64,000 nucleotides of DNA from Ruegeria lacuscaerulensis (GTDB lineage Bacteria; Pseudomonadota; Alphaproteobacteria; Rhodobacterales; Rhodobacteraceae). The DNA lies in the NCBI RefSeq assembly GCF_013031245.1, contig NZ_WPZL01000001.1:186001-250000 (forward strand). Reading direction: 5' to 3'. This document shows, in pieces, positions 34,849-44,890 of the stretch (positions within the stretch are counted from its first letter, which is position 1; the number at the start of each line of letters is the position of its first letter). Made by a program: the position numbers and the translations under genes. A model generated the notes under the pieces. The model was not told the origin of the DNA, searched no databases, and worked only from the letters and a program-made list of their open reading frames with translations.

Positions 34849-35006
34849 AATACATGCGTTTAAGTGCCTGTAAGCAGCGTTTTGCCGATCTGTTACAATG
34901 ATGTTTCATTCAGTTACAAAGAGTGAATTGAGCCTTGAGGCTTGCTTCCTTAACTGAGTGTCCAACACGGCACGTAAAGGCCGGACACCACTCACCGAGG
35001 TTCACC

Positions 35007-35927
35007 TTGCAACATACGCTCAAATCTCCGATCACGTTTACCGGCGTCGGGCTGCACAGCGGAAAGCCTGCGACGATGGTCCTGAAACCGGCCGCTGCTG
35101 GCCACGGGATCTGGTTCAAACGGACGGATATTGAGCTGGGCAATGCCCTCGTTCCTGCCATCTATGATGTTGTCGAGCGGACACCGCTGTGCACCCGTCT
35201 GGTTAACGACGCAAATGTGTCGGTATCAACCATCGAGCATATCATGGCAGCCCTTTCTGGGTGCGGTGTGCACAATGCGCTGATCGAAATTGATGGTCCC
35301 GAAGTTCCGATCATGGACGGTTCGTCGATTGATTTCGTGCGCGGCATCGTGGCTACCGGCGTGCGGCGCCAAGCCAGCCCGGTTTTGGCATTTGAGGTTC
35401 TGAAACCCGTGACTGCAACGCGCGAAGGCGCCAGTGCTTCCATTGCGCCTGCGGATGGCCTGATCATCGACTTCCACATTGATTTCGAAGACGACGCCAT
35501 AGGCAGACAGACCAAAACGCTGGACATGCGCAACGGTTCCTTTGCACGAGAGCTCAGCGATTGCCGTACTTTCTGCCGTCGGACAGACGTCGAAGCAATG
35601 CGGGAAAACGGTCTGGCATTGGGCGGCACTTTGGACAACGCGGTTGTTGTACAGGGCAGCGAAGTATTGACACCGGGTGGTTTCCGCCGCGCGGACGAGG
35701 CCGTACGCCACAAGATGCTGGACGCTCTGGGTGATCTGTATCTGGCGGGCGGTCCGATTCTGGGTCATTTCACAGGCGACAAATCCGGTCACGCCATGAC
35801 CAACACGCTACTGCGCAAACTGTTCGAAACGCCTGGCGCTGTGCGTCCGATCCTGTGTACCCCAGAACAGGCTGCTCGTCTGCCGGGACAGGGCCTGATC
35901 TGGAACGAAATCCCCGAAGTCGCGTAA
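35007..35927 (+). CDS. lpxC: UDP-3-O-acyl-N-acetylglucosamine deacetylase
   Basis: Zinc enzyme for the committed step of lipid A synthesis. TTG at 35007 gives 306 aa, like the 305-residue E. coli enzyme, and has GAGG 6 nt upstream. A longer frame from 34935 adds unrelated residues. Family features are SPITFTGVGLHSGKPATM, VSTIEHIMAALSGCGV (zinc His) and RHKMLDALGDLYLAGGPI (zinc His and Asp). Confidence 0.96.
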   Translation: MQHTLKSPITFTGVGLHSGKPATMVLKPAAAGHGIWFKRTDIELGNALVPAIYDVVERTPLCTRLVNDANVSVSTIEHIMAALSGCGVHNALIEIDGPEVPIMDGSSIDFVRGIVATGVRRQASPVLAFEVLKPVTATREGASASIAPADGLIIDFHIDFEDDAIGRQTKTLDMRNGSFARELSDCRTFCRRTDVEAMRENGLALGGTLDNAVVVQGSEVLTPGGFRRADEAVRHKMLDALGDLYLAGGPILGHFTGDKSGHAMTNTLLRKLFETPGAVRPILCTPEQAARLPGQGLIWNEIPEVA

Positions 35928-36054
35928 TCTGATCAACTCTGCCGACAAATCCGCCAGCGGGTGTACTAAGGCGTTTTGCCCCGGAATTATCTGTGTTAAA
36001 CCGGAGCCCGATCCGGGGCTAACCCCGAGTAGTAATACGACAAGGATAGGCGGA

Positions 36055-36897
36055 ATGGTTGGCACCAAAGCGGCAGTCAGATTCGCGGGCGCGCTTCTTC
36101 TGACGGCAGTTTTGACGGCATGCGGCGACAAAGGCGCAGACCGCGATCAAAACCTGGAAGGGTTTACTCCTGAACAGATTTATACGCGCGGCGAGTACGA
36201 ACTTTCGCAGAATCGTTCGGACGATGCGGCGTGGTATTTTTCGGAAGTTGAACGCCTTTACCCCTATTCCGACTGGGCCAAGCGCGCGCTGATCATGCAG
36301 GCGTTTTCGTTCCACGCGGACGAGAATTACGAAGAAAGCCGTGCGGCTGCGCAACGCTATATCGACTTCTACCCGACGGATGAAGACGCGGCCTATGCGC
36401 AGTATCTGCTGGCGCTAAGTTATTATGACCAGATTGACGAGGTGGGACGCGATCAGGGCCTTACCTTTCAGGCGCTGCAGTCATTGCGCACGGTGATCGA
36501 GGTCTATCCCGACAGTGAATACGCTACTTCGGCCGTGCTGAAATTCGATCTGGCCTTCGACCATTTGGCCGGAAAAGAGATGGAAATCGGGCGCTACTAC
36601 CTGCGTCAGGACCACTACACTGCGGCCATCAACCGGTTCCGCGTCGTGGTCGAGGATTTCCAGACCACGTCCCACACTGCCGAGGCGCTCTTTCGCTTGA
36701 TCGAGGCCTATCTGTCACTGGGTCTGATTGATGAGGCGCAGTCGGCCGGCGCCATATTGGGTTACAATTACCAGTCGTCGGAATGGTACGACGCTGGCTA
36801 CCAGCTGCTGACGTCTCGTGGCCTTGATCTCAAGAGCCGTGGCAATAACTGGCTGAGCCAGATTTACCGCCAGACGGTCAAAGGTGAGTGGTTGTAA
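36055..36897 (+). CDS. bamD: Outer-membrane assembly lipoprotein BamD
   Basis: A lipoprotein of the BAM complex that folds outer-membrane beta-barrels. The 280-residue protein has a lipobox LTAC with Cys23 followed by a series of TPR repeats, for example YTRGEYELSQNRSDDAAWYF and FPTDEDAAYAQYLLALSYY-like units. AAGGATAGGCGG precedes the ATG. It lies between lpxC and recN, the usual order in this group. Confidence 0.95.
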   Translation: MVGTKAAVRFAGALLLTAVLTACGDKGADRDQNLEGFTPEQIYTRGEYELSQNRSDDAAWYFSEVERLYPYSDWAKRALIMQAFSFHADENYEESRAAAQRYIDFYPTDEDAAYAQYLLALSYYDQIDEVGRDQGLTFQALQSLRTVIEVYPDSEYATSAVLKFDLAFDHLAGKEMEIGRYYLRQDHYTAAINRFRVVVEDFQTTSHTAEALFRLIEAYLSLGLIDEAQSAGAILGYNYQSSEWYDAGYQLLTSRGLDLKSRGNNWLSQIYRQTVKGEWL

Positions 36898-36932
36898 TCG
36901 CCATGGTTAAAGGCGTGGGACGCTAAGACCCG

Positions 36933-38582
36933 ATGCTGCGCGCCCTTGATATCCGCGACATGCTGATCATTGACCGGCTGGAACTTACGTTTCAGCCGGG
37001 ATTGAACGCGTTGACCGGCGAAACAGGTGCAGGCAAGTCGATTCTGTTGGATTCGCTGGGCTTCGTGCTGGGTTGGCGCGGTCGGGCCGAACTGGTGCGT
37101 CAGGGCGCAGCACAGGGCGAGGTCGTTGCCGAGTTTGAACTTCCCGAAAGCCACCCGGCGCATACCATATTGGCTGAGGCTGGCTTGCCGGGCGGTGAAG
37201 AACTGATCCTGCGCCGCGTCAATACGGCAGAGGGGCGCAAGACTGCTTGGGTCAATGACCGACGCTGTTCCGGTGAGGTGCTGCGCGCGCTGTCGGAAAC
37301 GCTGGTGGAACTGCATGGCCAACACGATGATCGTGGGTTGCTGAATCCGCGTGGCCACCGGGCAATGCTGGATGATTACGCCGACGCAGGGGATCACCTC
37401 GCAGCGGTGCGTGCCGCCTGGTCCGAAATGTCACGCGCGCGCAAGGCATTGGCCGAGACGGAAACAGCCCTGGCCGCCATGCGCGCAGAGGAGGAATTTC
37501 TGCGCCACTCTGTCGGCGAGTTGGACAAGCTGGATCCGCAGCCGGGTGAGGATGCTGAGTTGGATGCGCGCCGTCGCATGATGCAGGGGGCCGAGCGTAT
37601 TCGCGACGATGTCGCACGCGCCTTTGCTTTGCTGGGTGGGGACGGGGTCGAAGGTGCGATGGCCGATGCCGTCCGCTGGCTGGAAGGCGTGTCCGACAAC
37701 GCAGGTGGGCAGCTTGAAGAACCCATCGCTGCGTTGGGGCGTGCCCTGATCGAACTGGGCGAGGCGCAGGACGGCGTGAACGCCTGCCTGCAGGCGCTGG
37801 ACTTCAACCCGGCGGAATTGGAAGCAGCCGAAGAGCGCCTTTTTGCCATCCGCGCGCTGGCTCGAAAGCATGATGTGACCCCGGACGATCTTGGAGCATT
37901 CGCGGACACGTTGCGTGACCGGTTAAACCGGCTTGAGGCAGGTGATGCTGATCTGGCCGATCAGCGCGCGGCAGTTGCAGCTGCTCAGGTTGCCTATGAA
38001 AGGGCAGCCGCCGGCCTCAGTGCCACGCGCCAACAGGCTGCGGGGCAACTGGATGTTGCGGTGATGGCCGAGCTTGCGCCGCTGAAAATGGAACGCGCAG
38101 TGTTCCGGACGGAAATCACTCCTGCTGAACCCGGCCCGGAAGGCACCGATGCGGTGGCATTTTCTGTCGCTACCAACCCCGGTGCGCCCTCTGGCCCGTT
38201 AAACAAGATCGCCTCAGGCGGGGAACTCAGCCGCTTTCTGCTGGCGCTCAAAGTATGTCTGACCGGAGATGAAAGCGCGCGCACCATGATTTTTGACGAG
38301 ATCGACCGTGGTGTTGGGGGGGCCACTGCCGATGCGGTCGGGCGCCGTTTGGCCTCGCTGTCACAGGGCGGGCAGGTGCTGGTTGTCACGCACTCGCCGC
38401 AGGTGGCCGCTCGTGCCGCGCATCACTGGCGGGTGCAGAAACAGGTCTCTGACGGGCAAACCCTGTCCACAGTTATCCCACTGGCCACACCCGACCGTGT
38501 GGACGAAATCGCGCGCATGGTCGCCGGTGACACCATCACCGACGAAGCCCGCGCCGCTGCCCGGGCCTTGCTGGACGCCTGA
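36933..38582 (+). CDS. recN: DNA repair protein RecN
   Basis: SMC-like ATPase for double-strand-break repair. The 549-residue protein has Walker A in TGETGAGKSILLDSLGF near the N-terminus and central coiled coils (about 150-210 and 300-370). The C-terminal half carries the signature LNKIASGGELSRFLLALK and Walker B TMIFDEIDRGVGG. It follows bamD after 35 bp. Confidence 0.97.
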   Translation: MLRALDIRDMLIIDRLELTFQPGLNALTGETGAGKSILLDSLGFVLGWRGRAELVRQGAAQGEVVAEFELPESHPAHTILAEAGLPGGEELILRRVNTAEGRKTAWVNDRRCSGEVLRALSETLVELHGQHDDRGLLNPRGHRAMLDDYADAGDHLAAVRAAWSEMSRARKALAETETALAAMRAEEEFLRHSVGELDKLDPQPGEDAELDARRRMMQGAERIRDDVARAFALLGGDGVEGAMADAVRWLEGVSDNAGGQLEEPIAALGRALIELGEAQDGVNACLQALDFNPAELEAAEERLFAIRALARKHDVTPDDLGAFADTLRDRLNRLEAGDADLADQRAAVAAAQVAYERAAAGLSATRQQAAGQLDVAVMAELAPLKMERAVFRTEITPAEPGPEGTDAVAFSVATNPGAPSGPLNKIASGGELSRFLLALKVCLTGDESARTMIFDEIDRGVGGATADAVGRRLASLSQGGQVLVVTHSPQVAARAAHHWRVQKQVSDGQTLSTVIPLATPDRVDEIARMVAGDTITDEARAAARALLDA

Positions 38583-38682
38583 GACCGTTCTGCCGCTTTC
38601 TGGTTCCCAATCCGTCGCTATCCCACTTTTATATGGGCGCTCCGTGGCTTACTAAGGGGATAGACTTGATCCCCGAGGGCCA

Positions 38683-40368
38683 ATGACCCAATCGACCCGC
38701 ACTGTTTTGCGCAACCAGCTCAATCAGGCTCTGGCCGCGATGAAGGATGCCTGGCGGGTCATGCTGCGCCGTGGTCCCAGCCAGATCCAGTTCTGGTTCA
38801 TTGCGCTGGCGATCGGAATTGCGGCAGGCTTTATGGCACTGGGATTCCGAAAAGCGATCCGGGCGCTGCAGGCCTATGTCTATGATACCGATGACATCCT
38901 GATGCTACACAGCCATGCCGAGATGTTGCCGTGGTTCATGATCCTGATCACGCCGATAGTTGGCGGCTTGATCGTGGGTATCATCCTGCACAAGTTCACG
39001 GATGACGGGCGCGTTCGTTCAGTGGCGGATGTGATCGAAGGTTCGGCGGTGACCGATGGCAGGGTCGAAGGCAAGGCGGGTGTTGCTTCGTTCTTTGCCT
39101 CTCTCATCACTCTCAGCACCGGCGGGTCCACGGGTCGGGAGGGACCGGTGGTGCACATGGCCGGAGTGATCTCGACCTGGGTCAGCAACCGGATCCATGC
39201 AGATGGGATTACCGGCCGGGACCTGCTGGGCTGTGCCGTGGCCGCTGCGGTGTCGGCCAGCTTTAACTCGCCCATCGCGGGCGCGCTTTTCGCGCTTGAG
39301 GTCGTGCTGCGCCATTTCGCCGTGCACGCCTTTGCACCCATCGTCATTGCCTCGGTTGCCGGGACGGTGATCAACCGACTGGAATATGGCGATGTGACCG
39401 AATTTGTTCTGGAAACGCCCGGCTCGCTGCAATTCTACGTCGAACTGCCCGCCTTTTTGCTGCTGGGACTGATCTGTGGGTTGGTTTCCCTGCTGTTGAT
39501 GCGCTCGATCTTTTTTGCCGAGGATATCGGCAACCATATCCAGAGCCGCTTGTCCCTGCCGCGCTGGCTGCGCCCGGCGGTGTCAGGCGCGATGCTGGGC
39601 CTTTTGGCGATCTGGTTCCCGCATATTATCGGCGTAGGGTATGAGACTACGACCCGCGCGCTGGCGGGGGATCTGACGTTAACCGTTGCAATCCTGTTCG
39701 CCGTGATAAAAACGGTTGCTCTGGCCATCACCATGGGCGGGCGCATGGGTGGCGGGGTGTTTTCGCCTTCACTGATGATCGGAGCGCTGACCGGGCTGGC
39801 TTTTGGTCTGATCGCCACCGGGCTGTTGCCGGATGTGTCGGGCACGCACACGCTTTATGCCTTTGCCGGTATGGGGGCTGTGGCCGCGGCTGTTCTGGGT
39901 GCTCCGATTTCGACCACGATGATCGTTTTTGAACTGACCGGGGACTGGCAGATCGGTCTGGCCGTGATGGTTTCGGTCTCTATGTCCACCGCGTTGGCCT
40001 CGCGCCTTGTGGACCGGTCGTTTTTCCTTACTCAGCTGGAGCGCCGCAATGTGCATCTGGCTGCCGGACCGCAGGCTTACCTGTTGGCGATGCTGCGGGC
40101 AGGGGCGGTGATGCGGCCCATCGGTGACGCGCGTTCGATTAACAAGGATGAGGCGCAGGTACTGATCGATCAGGGCCTTTGCGTCAAGGCCAGCGCCACG
40201 CTTGAGGCTGCGATGCCCTATTTCGACCGCGACGACATCCCTTGCATTCCGGTCGTGGTGATCGGTGAGGATGGCTGTGAAAACCCCGTCGGTGCGCTTT
40301 ATCATGTCGACGCGCTCAAGGCCTATAACCGCGCGCTTGCGGCTACGGCGGCCGAGGAACACTCCTAA
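38683..40368 (+). CDS. ClC-type chloride channel/antiporter with a C-terminal CBS-like region
   Basis: A polytopic membrane protein of 561 aa. The second selectivity motif is seen as GSTGREGPVVHMAG, and further ClC motifs are AFNSPIAG-like SASFNSPIAGALFALE and GGRMGGGVFSPSLMIGAL. The Glu of GREGP is the external gate; a Glu there fits both channels and H+/Cl- exchangers. The last 90 residues form one CBS-like domain. GAGGGCCA precedes the ATG. Its stop overlaps that of the next, convergent gene by 4 bp. Confidence 0.93.
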   Translation: MTQSTRTVLRNQLNQALAAMKDAWRVMLRRGPSQIQFWFIALAIGIAAGFMALGFRKAIRALQAYVYDTDDILMLHSHAEMLPWFMILITPIVGGLIVGIILHKFTDDGRVRSVADVIEGSAVTDGRVEGKAGVASFFASLITLSTGGSTGREGPVVHMAGVISTWVSNRIHADGITGRDLLGCAVAAAVSASFNSPIAGALFALEVVLRHFAVHAFAPIVIASVAGTVINRLEYGDVTEFVLETPGSLQFYVELPAFLLLGLICGLVSLLLMRSIFFAEDIGNHIQSRLSLPRWLRPAVSGAMLGLLAIWFPHIIGVGYETTTRALAGDLTLTVAILFAVIKTVALAITMGGRMGGGVFSPSLMIGALTGLAFGLIATGLLPDVSGTHTLYAFAGMGAVAAAVLGAPISTTMIVFELTGDWQIGLAVMVSVSMSTALASRLVDRSFFLTQLERRNVHLAAGPQAYLLAMLRAGAVMRPIGDARSINKDEAQVLIDQGLCVKASATLEAAMPYFDRDDIPCIPVVVIGEDGCENPVGALYHVDALKAYNRALAATAAEEHS

Positions 40369-41729
40369 CGCTGGTACATGGTTGCCGCATCGCCCAAGTA
40401 GTTGTCCCAGGCAAACCAGTATGAGATATGGCCGGCCACGCGCAGCAATTTGGTGCCATCCGGCCTGACCAGAGCCTCTTCGGTCATGGTCCATTTCTGC
40501 CCTGCCTCATCCAATAAGCCCCCGTCAGACGCGGTGAACCTGTGCGATGTACGCTCATAAGCACGCACAGCGCGCTTGTCCGCGTTGCCGATCAGAACCA
40601 GCGGTCGATTGGCTATTGCATCGTTGATGACGCGGGTCCTGCTGAATGCATCCAGCGGCCATGCCCGAGCCGCGCCGAACTGGCGAATGGCAAAGACGTA
40701 GTCCTTTTGCCGATGCTCCGATTCGTCGACCTGGGCCGGGAACATCAGTTCGGGCGAGGTGAAATACTCGCGATATACCACTCCCGACCCATAGTTTCTC
40801 CGATGCCCCGTTTGCAAGGACAAGACTTTTGTGCCGGGATGTGAGGTTTTCCAACTTTCCCATGTTGTTATCACCACCGGACGCTGCTTCAGCTCGATCC
40901 CACTGTTCACCAGCGGACCAACAACCGGCTTGCCCGTGTACTGGTTCCACAGCGAATGCGTTTCGCGGTCAAACATCAGTTTGTTCGACCGATAGAGAAA
41001 TCCCGATGAACCAAACACCAGCGGTTTTCGCCGTCCCGCAACCCGCGTTTCAAACAGGATGCCCGACCCGCAGAGTGTGCAATAAGCAAGCGCCACCGGC
41101 ACGCCTCCGATCACCTCGTTGAACATCTCGTGCCAACCCATGATCCTCAAGGGATAGGCGCGCACGTCTCCGTTGATCGAAACGCCAAATACCAGATCGT
41201 CACCTTTGAGGTAATCGGCGCGGGTCGCGGGTATCAGCGTTGGATTGTCCAGCGACGGTATGCCATCCTTTTGGACACCGCCCCAGGCGATCTCTTCCAG
41301 CCGGATTTTCATCTTGTCGCGCTGAAGGTATTCGGGGCGAAGAAAGTCGTCGAAATTGGTGTCGAGCCCCAGCAGAACCTCTCGTTTGAAAGGGATCAGA
41401 GAAGGGTGGGGGACAAGCTGCGGGTTCTTCTCCTGCCACAACATCCAGCCGAACCAGTCGGTGCCAATATTCTCACCTGTCAAAGTCCGCATGACCCGCG
41501 CAATCTCATCGCTGCGGCCCCGACCATAGCGCATTCCGGTCAACAGGGCCGGGACCACGTCCGGTTTGCCGCGCTGCACCAGAAAGGCCATGCCTTGTTC
41601 AAATTCGGCGTTGCTGCCGAACAGAGTGGAGCGCACGGCCTCCAGCACCGGGTCCTGCTGTGCCCAAAGCGACCCGGGTAGTGCGGCTCCGGCCAACATT
41701 CCGGCGAAACTTCGGCGCGTGATCGACAT
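40365..41729 (-). CDS. DUF3179 family protein with Tat signal
   Basis: From ATG at 41729 (GGAGG 5 nt upstream) it is 454 aa and starts with a twin-arginine signal, ITRRSFAGMLAGAA, followed by an AxA-type cleavage region SLWAQ. Tat export implies a folded or cofactor-bearing protein in the periplasm. The DUF3179 region covers the rest, with a conserved-looking CTLCGSGILFETRVAGRRK (two Cys). No activity is established for the family. A start at 41747 would spoil the signal layout. Confidence 0.88.
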   Translation of the reverse strand: MSITRRSFAGMLAGAALPGSLWAQQDPVLEAVRSTLFGSNAEFEQGMAFLVQRGKPDVVPALLTGMRYGRGRSDEIARVMRTLTGENIGTDWFGWMLWQEKNPQLVPHPSLIPFKREVLLGLDTNFDDFLRPEYLQRDKMKIRLEEIAWGGVQKDGIPSLDNPTLIPATRADYLKGDDLVFGVSINGDVRAYPLRIMGWHEMFNEVIGGVPVALAYCTLCGSGILFETRVAGRRKPLVFGSSGFLYRSNKLMFDRETHSLWNQYTGKPVVGPLVNSGIELKQRPVVITTWESWKTSHPGTKVLSLQTGHRRNYGSGVVYREYFTSPELMFPAQVDESEHRQKDYVFAIRQFGAARAWPLDAFSRTRVINDAIANRPLVLIGNADKRAVRAYERTSHRFTASDGGLLDEAGQKWTMTEEALVRPDGTKLLRVAGHISYWFAWDNYLGDAATMYQR

Positions 41730-41915
41730 GGCATCCTCCGGTTGCATCCCAGCCCATTGTGCACGGCCTGTCGTTCACATGCATGCAACAGGCGCGTGAA
41801 GGTGCCGATTTTTGGCCACAGCAGAAAGGGTGGGTAAATTCAAAGGCAATCTCGACCGGGGGACAAAGCGGAGATTTTCGTTTAGGCCTGAGACGAGTGA
41901 TAGGGAGGCCAACTC

Positions 41916-42584
41916 ATGCAGACTGTTTTGCTTACCGGTTTCGAAGCCTACGGAACGACCCCAATAAACCCGGCCGAGCAAGTTGCGAAACTTCTGGATG
42001 GTGAAACGGTTGGCGGGTCCAGGCTTGTCTCAAAAATTGTCCCGAACACGTTTTTCAAATGCATTGATTTTGTACAAGACGCGATTACAGAAGTTCAGCC
42101 CGACGCCGTTGTCATGATGGGAGAGTACGGGGGCCGCAGTATGATCACTGTCGAGCGTATCGCGCAGAACCTGAATGATGACGCGCGATACGGTCTGAAA
42201 GACAACGATGGTGTCGTCTTGCAGGACGTTCTGACGGCTCCTGACGGTCCGGCGGCCTATCGTACAACCCTGCCGATCAGGGCGATGGTCCGCGCCATGC
42301 GGGATGCAGGAATACCTTCAGACATCTCTGACGCCGCAGGCACGTTTTGTTGCAATCACCTGATGTATGGCGTTCTGCACTACCTTGCTGAGAACAACCT
42401 GGACATTCGGGCGGGCTGGGTACACCTGCCGACATTGCCCGGGGTTGCTGCGCTCGACCGGAACCTGGGGACACCCAGCATGTCGAAAGAGACGGCCGCA
42501 GCCGGGATTCGCGCAGCCATCACCGCCATAACGGCCAACCCGCAAGACACCAAAGAAACTATCGCCTCAAGACTGCAGATTTAA
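41916..42584 (+). CDS. pcp: Pyroglutamyl-peptidase I (C15 peptidase)
   Basis: Removes N-terminal pyroglutamate from peptides. The 222-residue protein keeps the catalytic triad in its family contexts: Glu80 in TVERIAQNLND, Cys146 in GTFCCNHLMY and His170 in GWVHLP. GGGAGGCC precedes the ATG. It is monocistronic and divergent from the DUF3179 gene. Confidence 0.92.
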   Translation: MQTVLLTGFEAYGTTPINPAEQVAKLLDGETVGGSRLVSKIVPNTFFKCIDFVQDAITEVQPDAVVMMGEYGGRSMITVERIAQNLNDDARYGLKDNDGVVLQDVLTAPDGPAAYRTTLPIRAMVRAMRDAGIPSDISDAAGTFCCNHLMYGVLHYLAENNLDIRAGWVHLPTLPGVAALDRNLGTPSMSKETAAAGIRAAITAITANPQDTKETIASRLQI

Positions 42585-42588
42585 TCTT

Positions 42589-42603
42589 CTGGGAAAATCC
42601 CAG
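42589..42603. terminator. Small hairpin between the convergent pcp and DUF427 genes
   Basis: CTGGGA-AAA-TCCCAG is a perfect 6-bp stem just after the pcp stop codon. There is no clear T-run on either strand, so terminator activity is uncertain. Confidence 0.3.
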
Positions 42604-42620
42604 CTGTCAGACAACGATTC

Positions 42621-42962
42621 CTAGATTTGCTCAACCTTCACCGAATCCAGGGGATAGAATGCGACATAACCCTTGATCTCTGCCACAGCAGGGATTGGAT
42701 CGTCATAGCTCCAGGCCGCATTTTCGGTCACCGAGGATTTGTTGACGATCGAAAAATGTGTGGCATCCCCCTTATGTGGGCAATGGGTGATCTTGTTGGT
42801 AACGTCCAGAAAAGCCATAGCAATATCAGAGCGCGGGAAGTAGATCACCGGGTCCAGATCGCCTTCCAACATTTCAAGCGCGCTTGTGCTCTCGCCCAGA
42901 ATTGCACCGCCTGAACGGACGCTCCACTTACCTGGTGCATTGCGGATTGTGATCTCAGTCAT
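42621..42962 (-). CDS. DUF427 family protein
   Basis: A 113-residue protein typical of DUF427: KWSVRSGGAILGESTSALEMLEG, PVIYFPRSDIAMAFLD, THCPHKGDATHFSI and AAWSYDDP. Start at 42962, where GGAAGGAG lies about 6 nt upstream; the longer frame is not supported. The family fold is a small beta barrel; its function is unsettled. Confidence 0.9.
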   Translation of the reverse strand: MTEITIRNAPGKWSVRSGGAILGESTSALEMLEGDLDPVIYFPRSDIAMAFLDVTNKITHCPHKGDATHFSIVNKSSVTENAAWSYDDPIPAVAEIKGYVAFYPLDSVKVEQI

Positions 42963-43026
42963 CTCTGCTCCTTCCCTCGTCTTTTTCAGGGCTTCTTCTC
43001 TGCCCCGGAATTGTAACAGTCCGGTG

Positions 43027-44817
43027 TCAGACCGGCGCGGTTGCGGCATCCAACCACAGTTGCGCCTTCTCGCCCAGCCTTGGCCGGATTTTTTCCGCAA
43101 CGTCGCGATGGTACGCATTCAGCCAGTCGCGTTCCTCTGCCGTCAGCATGTTGACCACAATCAGCCGCCGGTCGATTGGCACGTAAGTCAACGTGTGCCA
43201 GTTCAACATAGCGCGCTCCTCGTCGCCGGTGGGCAGAGCAGGGGCTTCCTGCACGACGACCAGGTTTTCAATGCGGATGCCAAAGGCCCCCTCGCGGTAA
43301 TATCCCGGTTCGTTTGACAGGATCATGCCCGGCTGCAGGGGGACATGGCTGACCTTAGACAGACGTTGAGGACCTTCGTGAACGCTCAGATAGGCCCCAA
43401 CACCATGCCCGACACCGTGGTTGAAATCCTGCCCGGCAGCCCACAGCGGCCCGCGGGCGACGCATTCTATGTCCCGACCGGCCAACCCAACAGGCCAACG
43501 CAACATGGACAGGTTAATCATGCCCTTCAACACGCGGGTAAAGCACGATTTTTCTTCGTCGCCAACCTCACCGATGGCAATGGTGCGGGTGATGTCGGTG
43601 GTGCCGTCCAAGTATTGCCCGCCGCTGTCCAAAACCAGGATGTGCCCGCTTTCCAAACGGCTGTCAGTCTCTTCTGTCACCCGGTAATGCATGATCGCGC
43701 CGTTCGGCCCGGTACCCGCAATCGTGTCAAAAGAGATATCCTGCAGCGCGTTGTCTTTCCGCCGATTTTCTTCCAACTGAGTGACCACCTGGGTTTCGGT
43801 CAAAGTGCCCGGTGGCTGCGCGTCCAGCCAGCACAGCGTTTCGACAACCGCCACTGCGTCGCGCAAATGCGCCTCGGCGCTGCCTGCAATCTCTGCCGCG
43901 TTCTTGCGGGCCTTGGGCAGGGCGCAGGGGTCGCCTCCGTCAACCATCTGGTCCTTCAATACATCTGCCACCGCTTGCGGCAGGGTGGTCAGATCGACCT
44001 GAACCTTGTCTTCCAGGTTTGCAACAGCATCTAAAAAATCCGCAGGAGCGTGGGCAGAAACTCTATCCCCCAAATGGTCGCCAAGCCCCGTCAGCTTTTC
44101 TGAGGCCATAAACAAGTCCACCCGGCCATCAGCGTGCAAAATACCAAACCCATGCGCCACCGGGTTGTATCCGATGTCTGATCCACGAATGTTCAGCAGC
44201 CACATTAACGAATCTGGCAGTGTGATCACTGCAGCCTCGCAACCTGCTTCCTTCAGCGCATCGGCCAGGCGTGAGACCTTGCCGTCAGCCGTTTCACCGG
44301 AGAATTCAATCGGATGCACCTTTACCGGATTTATAGGCGGTTCCGGCTGGTCCGGCCACACACGGTCAACCAGATTGTCGGCACGCACCAGTTCGATTCC
44401 GCTGCCCGCCAGATCCTTTTGCGTGCTGGCGATTTGTCCGGCCGCATGAAGCCACGGATCAAAACCAACCTTGCCGCCATCGGGCAATTGCTCCTTCAAC
44501 CAGGAGCTCAAACTAACATCCGGCCACGGAACGGGCGCATACTCGGCAGCGACCTGAGCCTTGACCTGTGTGCGATACCGCCCGTCGATGAAAACACCCG
44601 CCACATCCGCCAGCACGGCACAGAATCCGGCTGATCCGGTAAACCCGGTCAGCCACGCCAGCCGTTCATCCCGAGGAGCCACGTATTCGCCCTGATGCGC
44701 ATCCGCGCGCGGCACCAGAAAACCGTCCAGCCCTTCGCGCGCCAGCTCTTCACGCAGTGCCGCCAGACGTGGTGGCCCCTGTTCCGGGCGCGCTGTTACC
44801 TCAAAGGACTGAAACAT
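43027..44817 (-). CDS. Xaa-Pro aminopeptidase (M24B family)
   Basis: Releases N-terminal residues before proline. It is 596 aa, with two creatinase-like N-terminal domains (about 1-310) and a metal-dependent pita-bread domain. The metal ligands are visible in LDSGGQYLDGTTDITRT, GHGVGAYLSVHEGP and LSNEPGYYREGAFGIRIEN. The length matches the long, three-domain eukaryote-like aminopeptidase P. GAGGTATGAC precedes the ATG. Confidence 0.93.
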   Translation of the reverse strand: MFQSFEVTARPEQGPPRLAALREELAREGLDGFLVPRADAHQGEYVAPRDERLAWLTGFTGSAGFCAVLADVAGVFIDGRYRTQVKAQVAAEYAPVPWPDVSLSSWLKEQLPDGGKVGFDPWLHAAGQIASTQKDLAGSGIELVRADNLVDRVWPDQPEPPINPVKVHPIEFSGETADGKVSRLADALKEAGCEAAVITLPDSLMWLLNIRGSDIGYNPVAHGFGILHADGRVDLFMASEKLTGLGDHLGDRVSAHAPADFLDAVANLEDKVQVDLTTLPQAVADVLKDQMVDGGDPCALPKARKNAAEIAGSAEAHLRDAVAVVETLCWLDAQPPGTLTETQVVTQLEENRRKDNALQDISFDTIAGTGPNGAIMHYRVTEETDSRLESGHILVLDSGGQYLDGTTDITRTIAIGEVGDEEKSCFTRVLKGMINLSMLRWPVGLAGRDIECVARGPLWAAGQDFNHGVGHGVGAYLSVHEGPQRLSKVSHVPLQPGMILSNEPGYYREGAFGIRIENLVVVQEAPALPTGDEERAMLNWHTLTYVPIDRRLIVVNMLTAEERDWLNAYHRDVAEKIRPRLGEKAQLWLDAATAPV

Positions 44818-44856
44818 GTCATACCTCGTTCAGATGGGGGCTTCCCCTTCATCTTT

Positions 44857-44880
44857 TTGAAAAATACTCCCGCCGGAGGC
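44857..44880 (-). terminator. Terminator after cobT
   Basis: On the minus strand GCCTCCGGCGGGAGTATTTTTC forms a short CTCC/GGAG hairpin followed by a T-run. A second hairpin, GGCCAGC-TGA-GGCTGGCC, sits on the cobT stop codon itself (44880-44900). Confidence 0.6.
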
Positions 44881-44890
44881 AAGGCCAGCC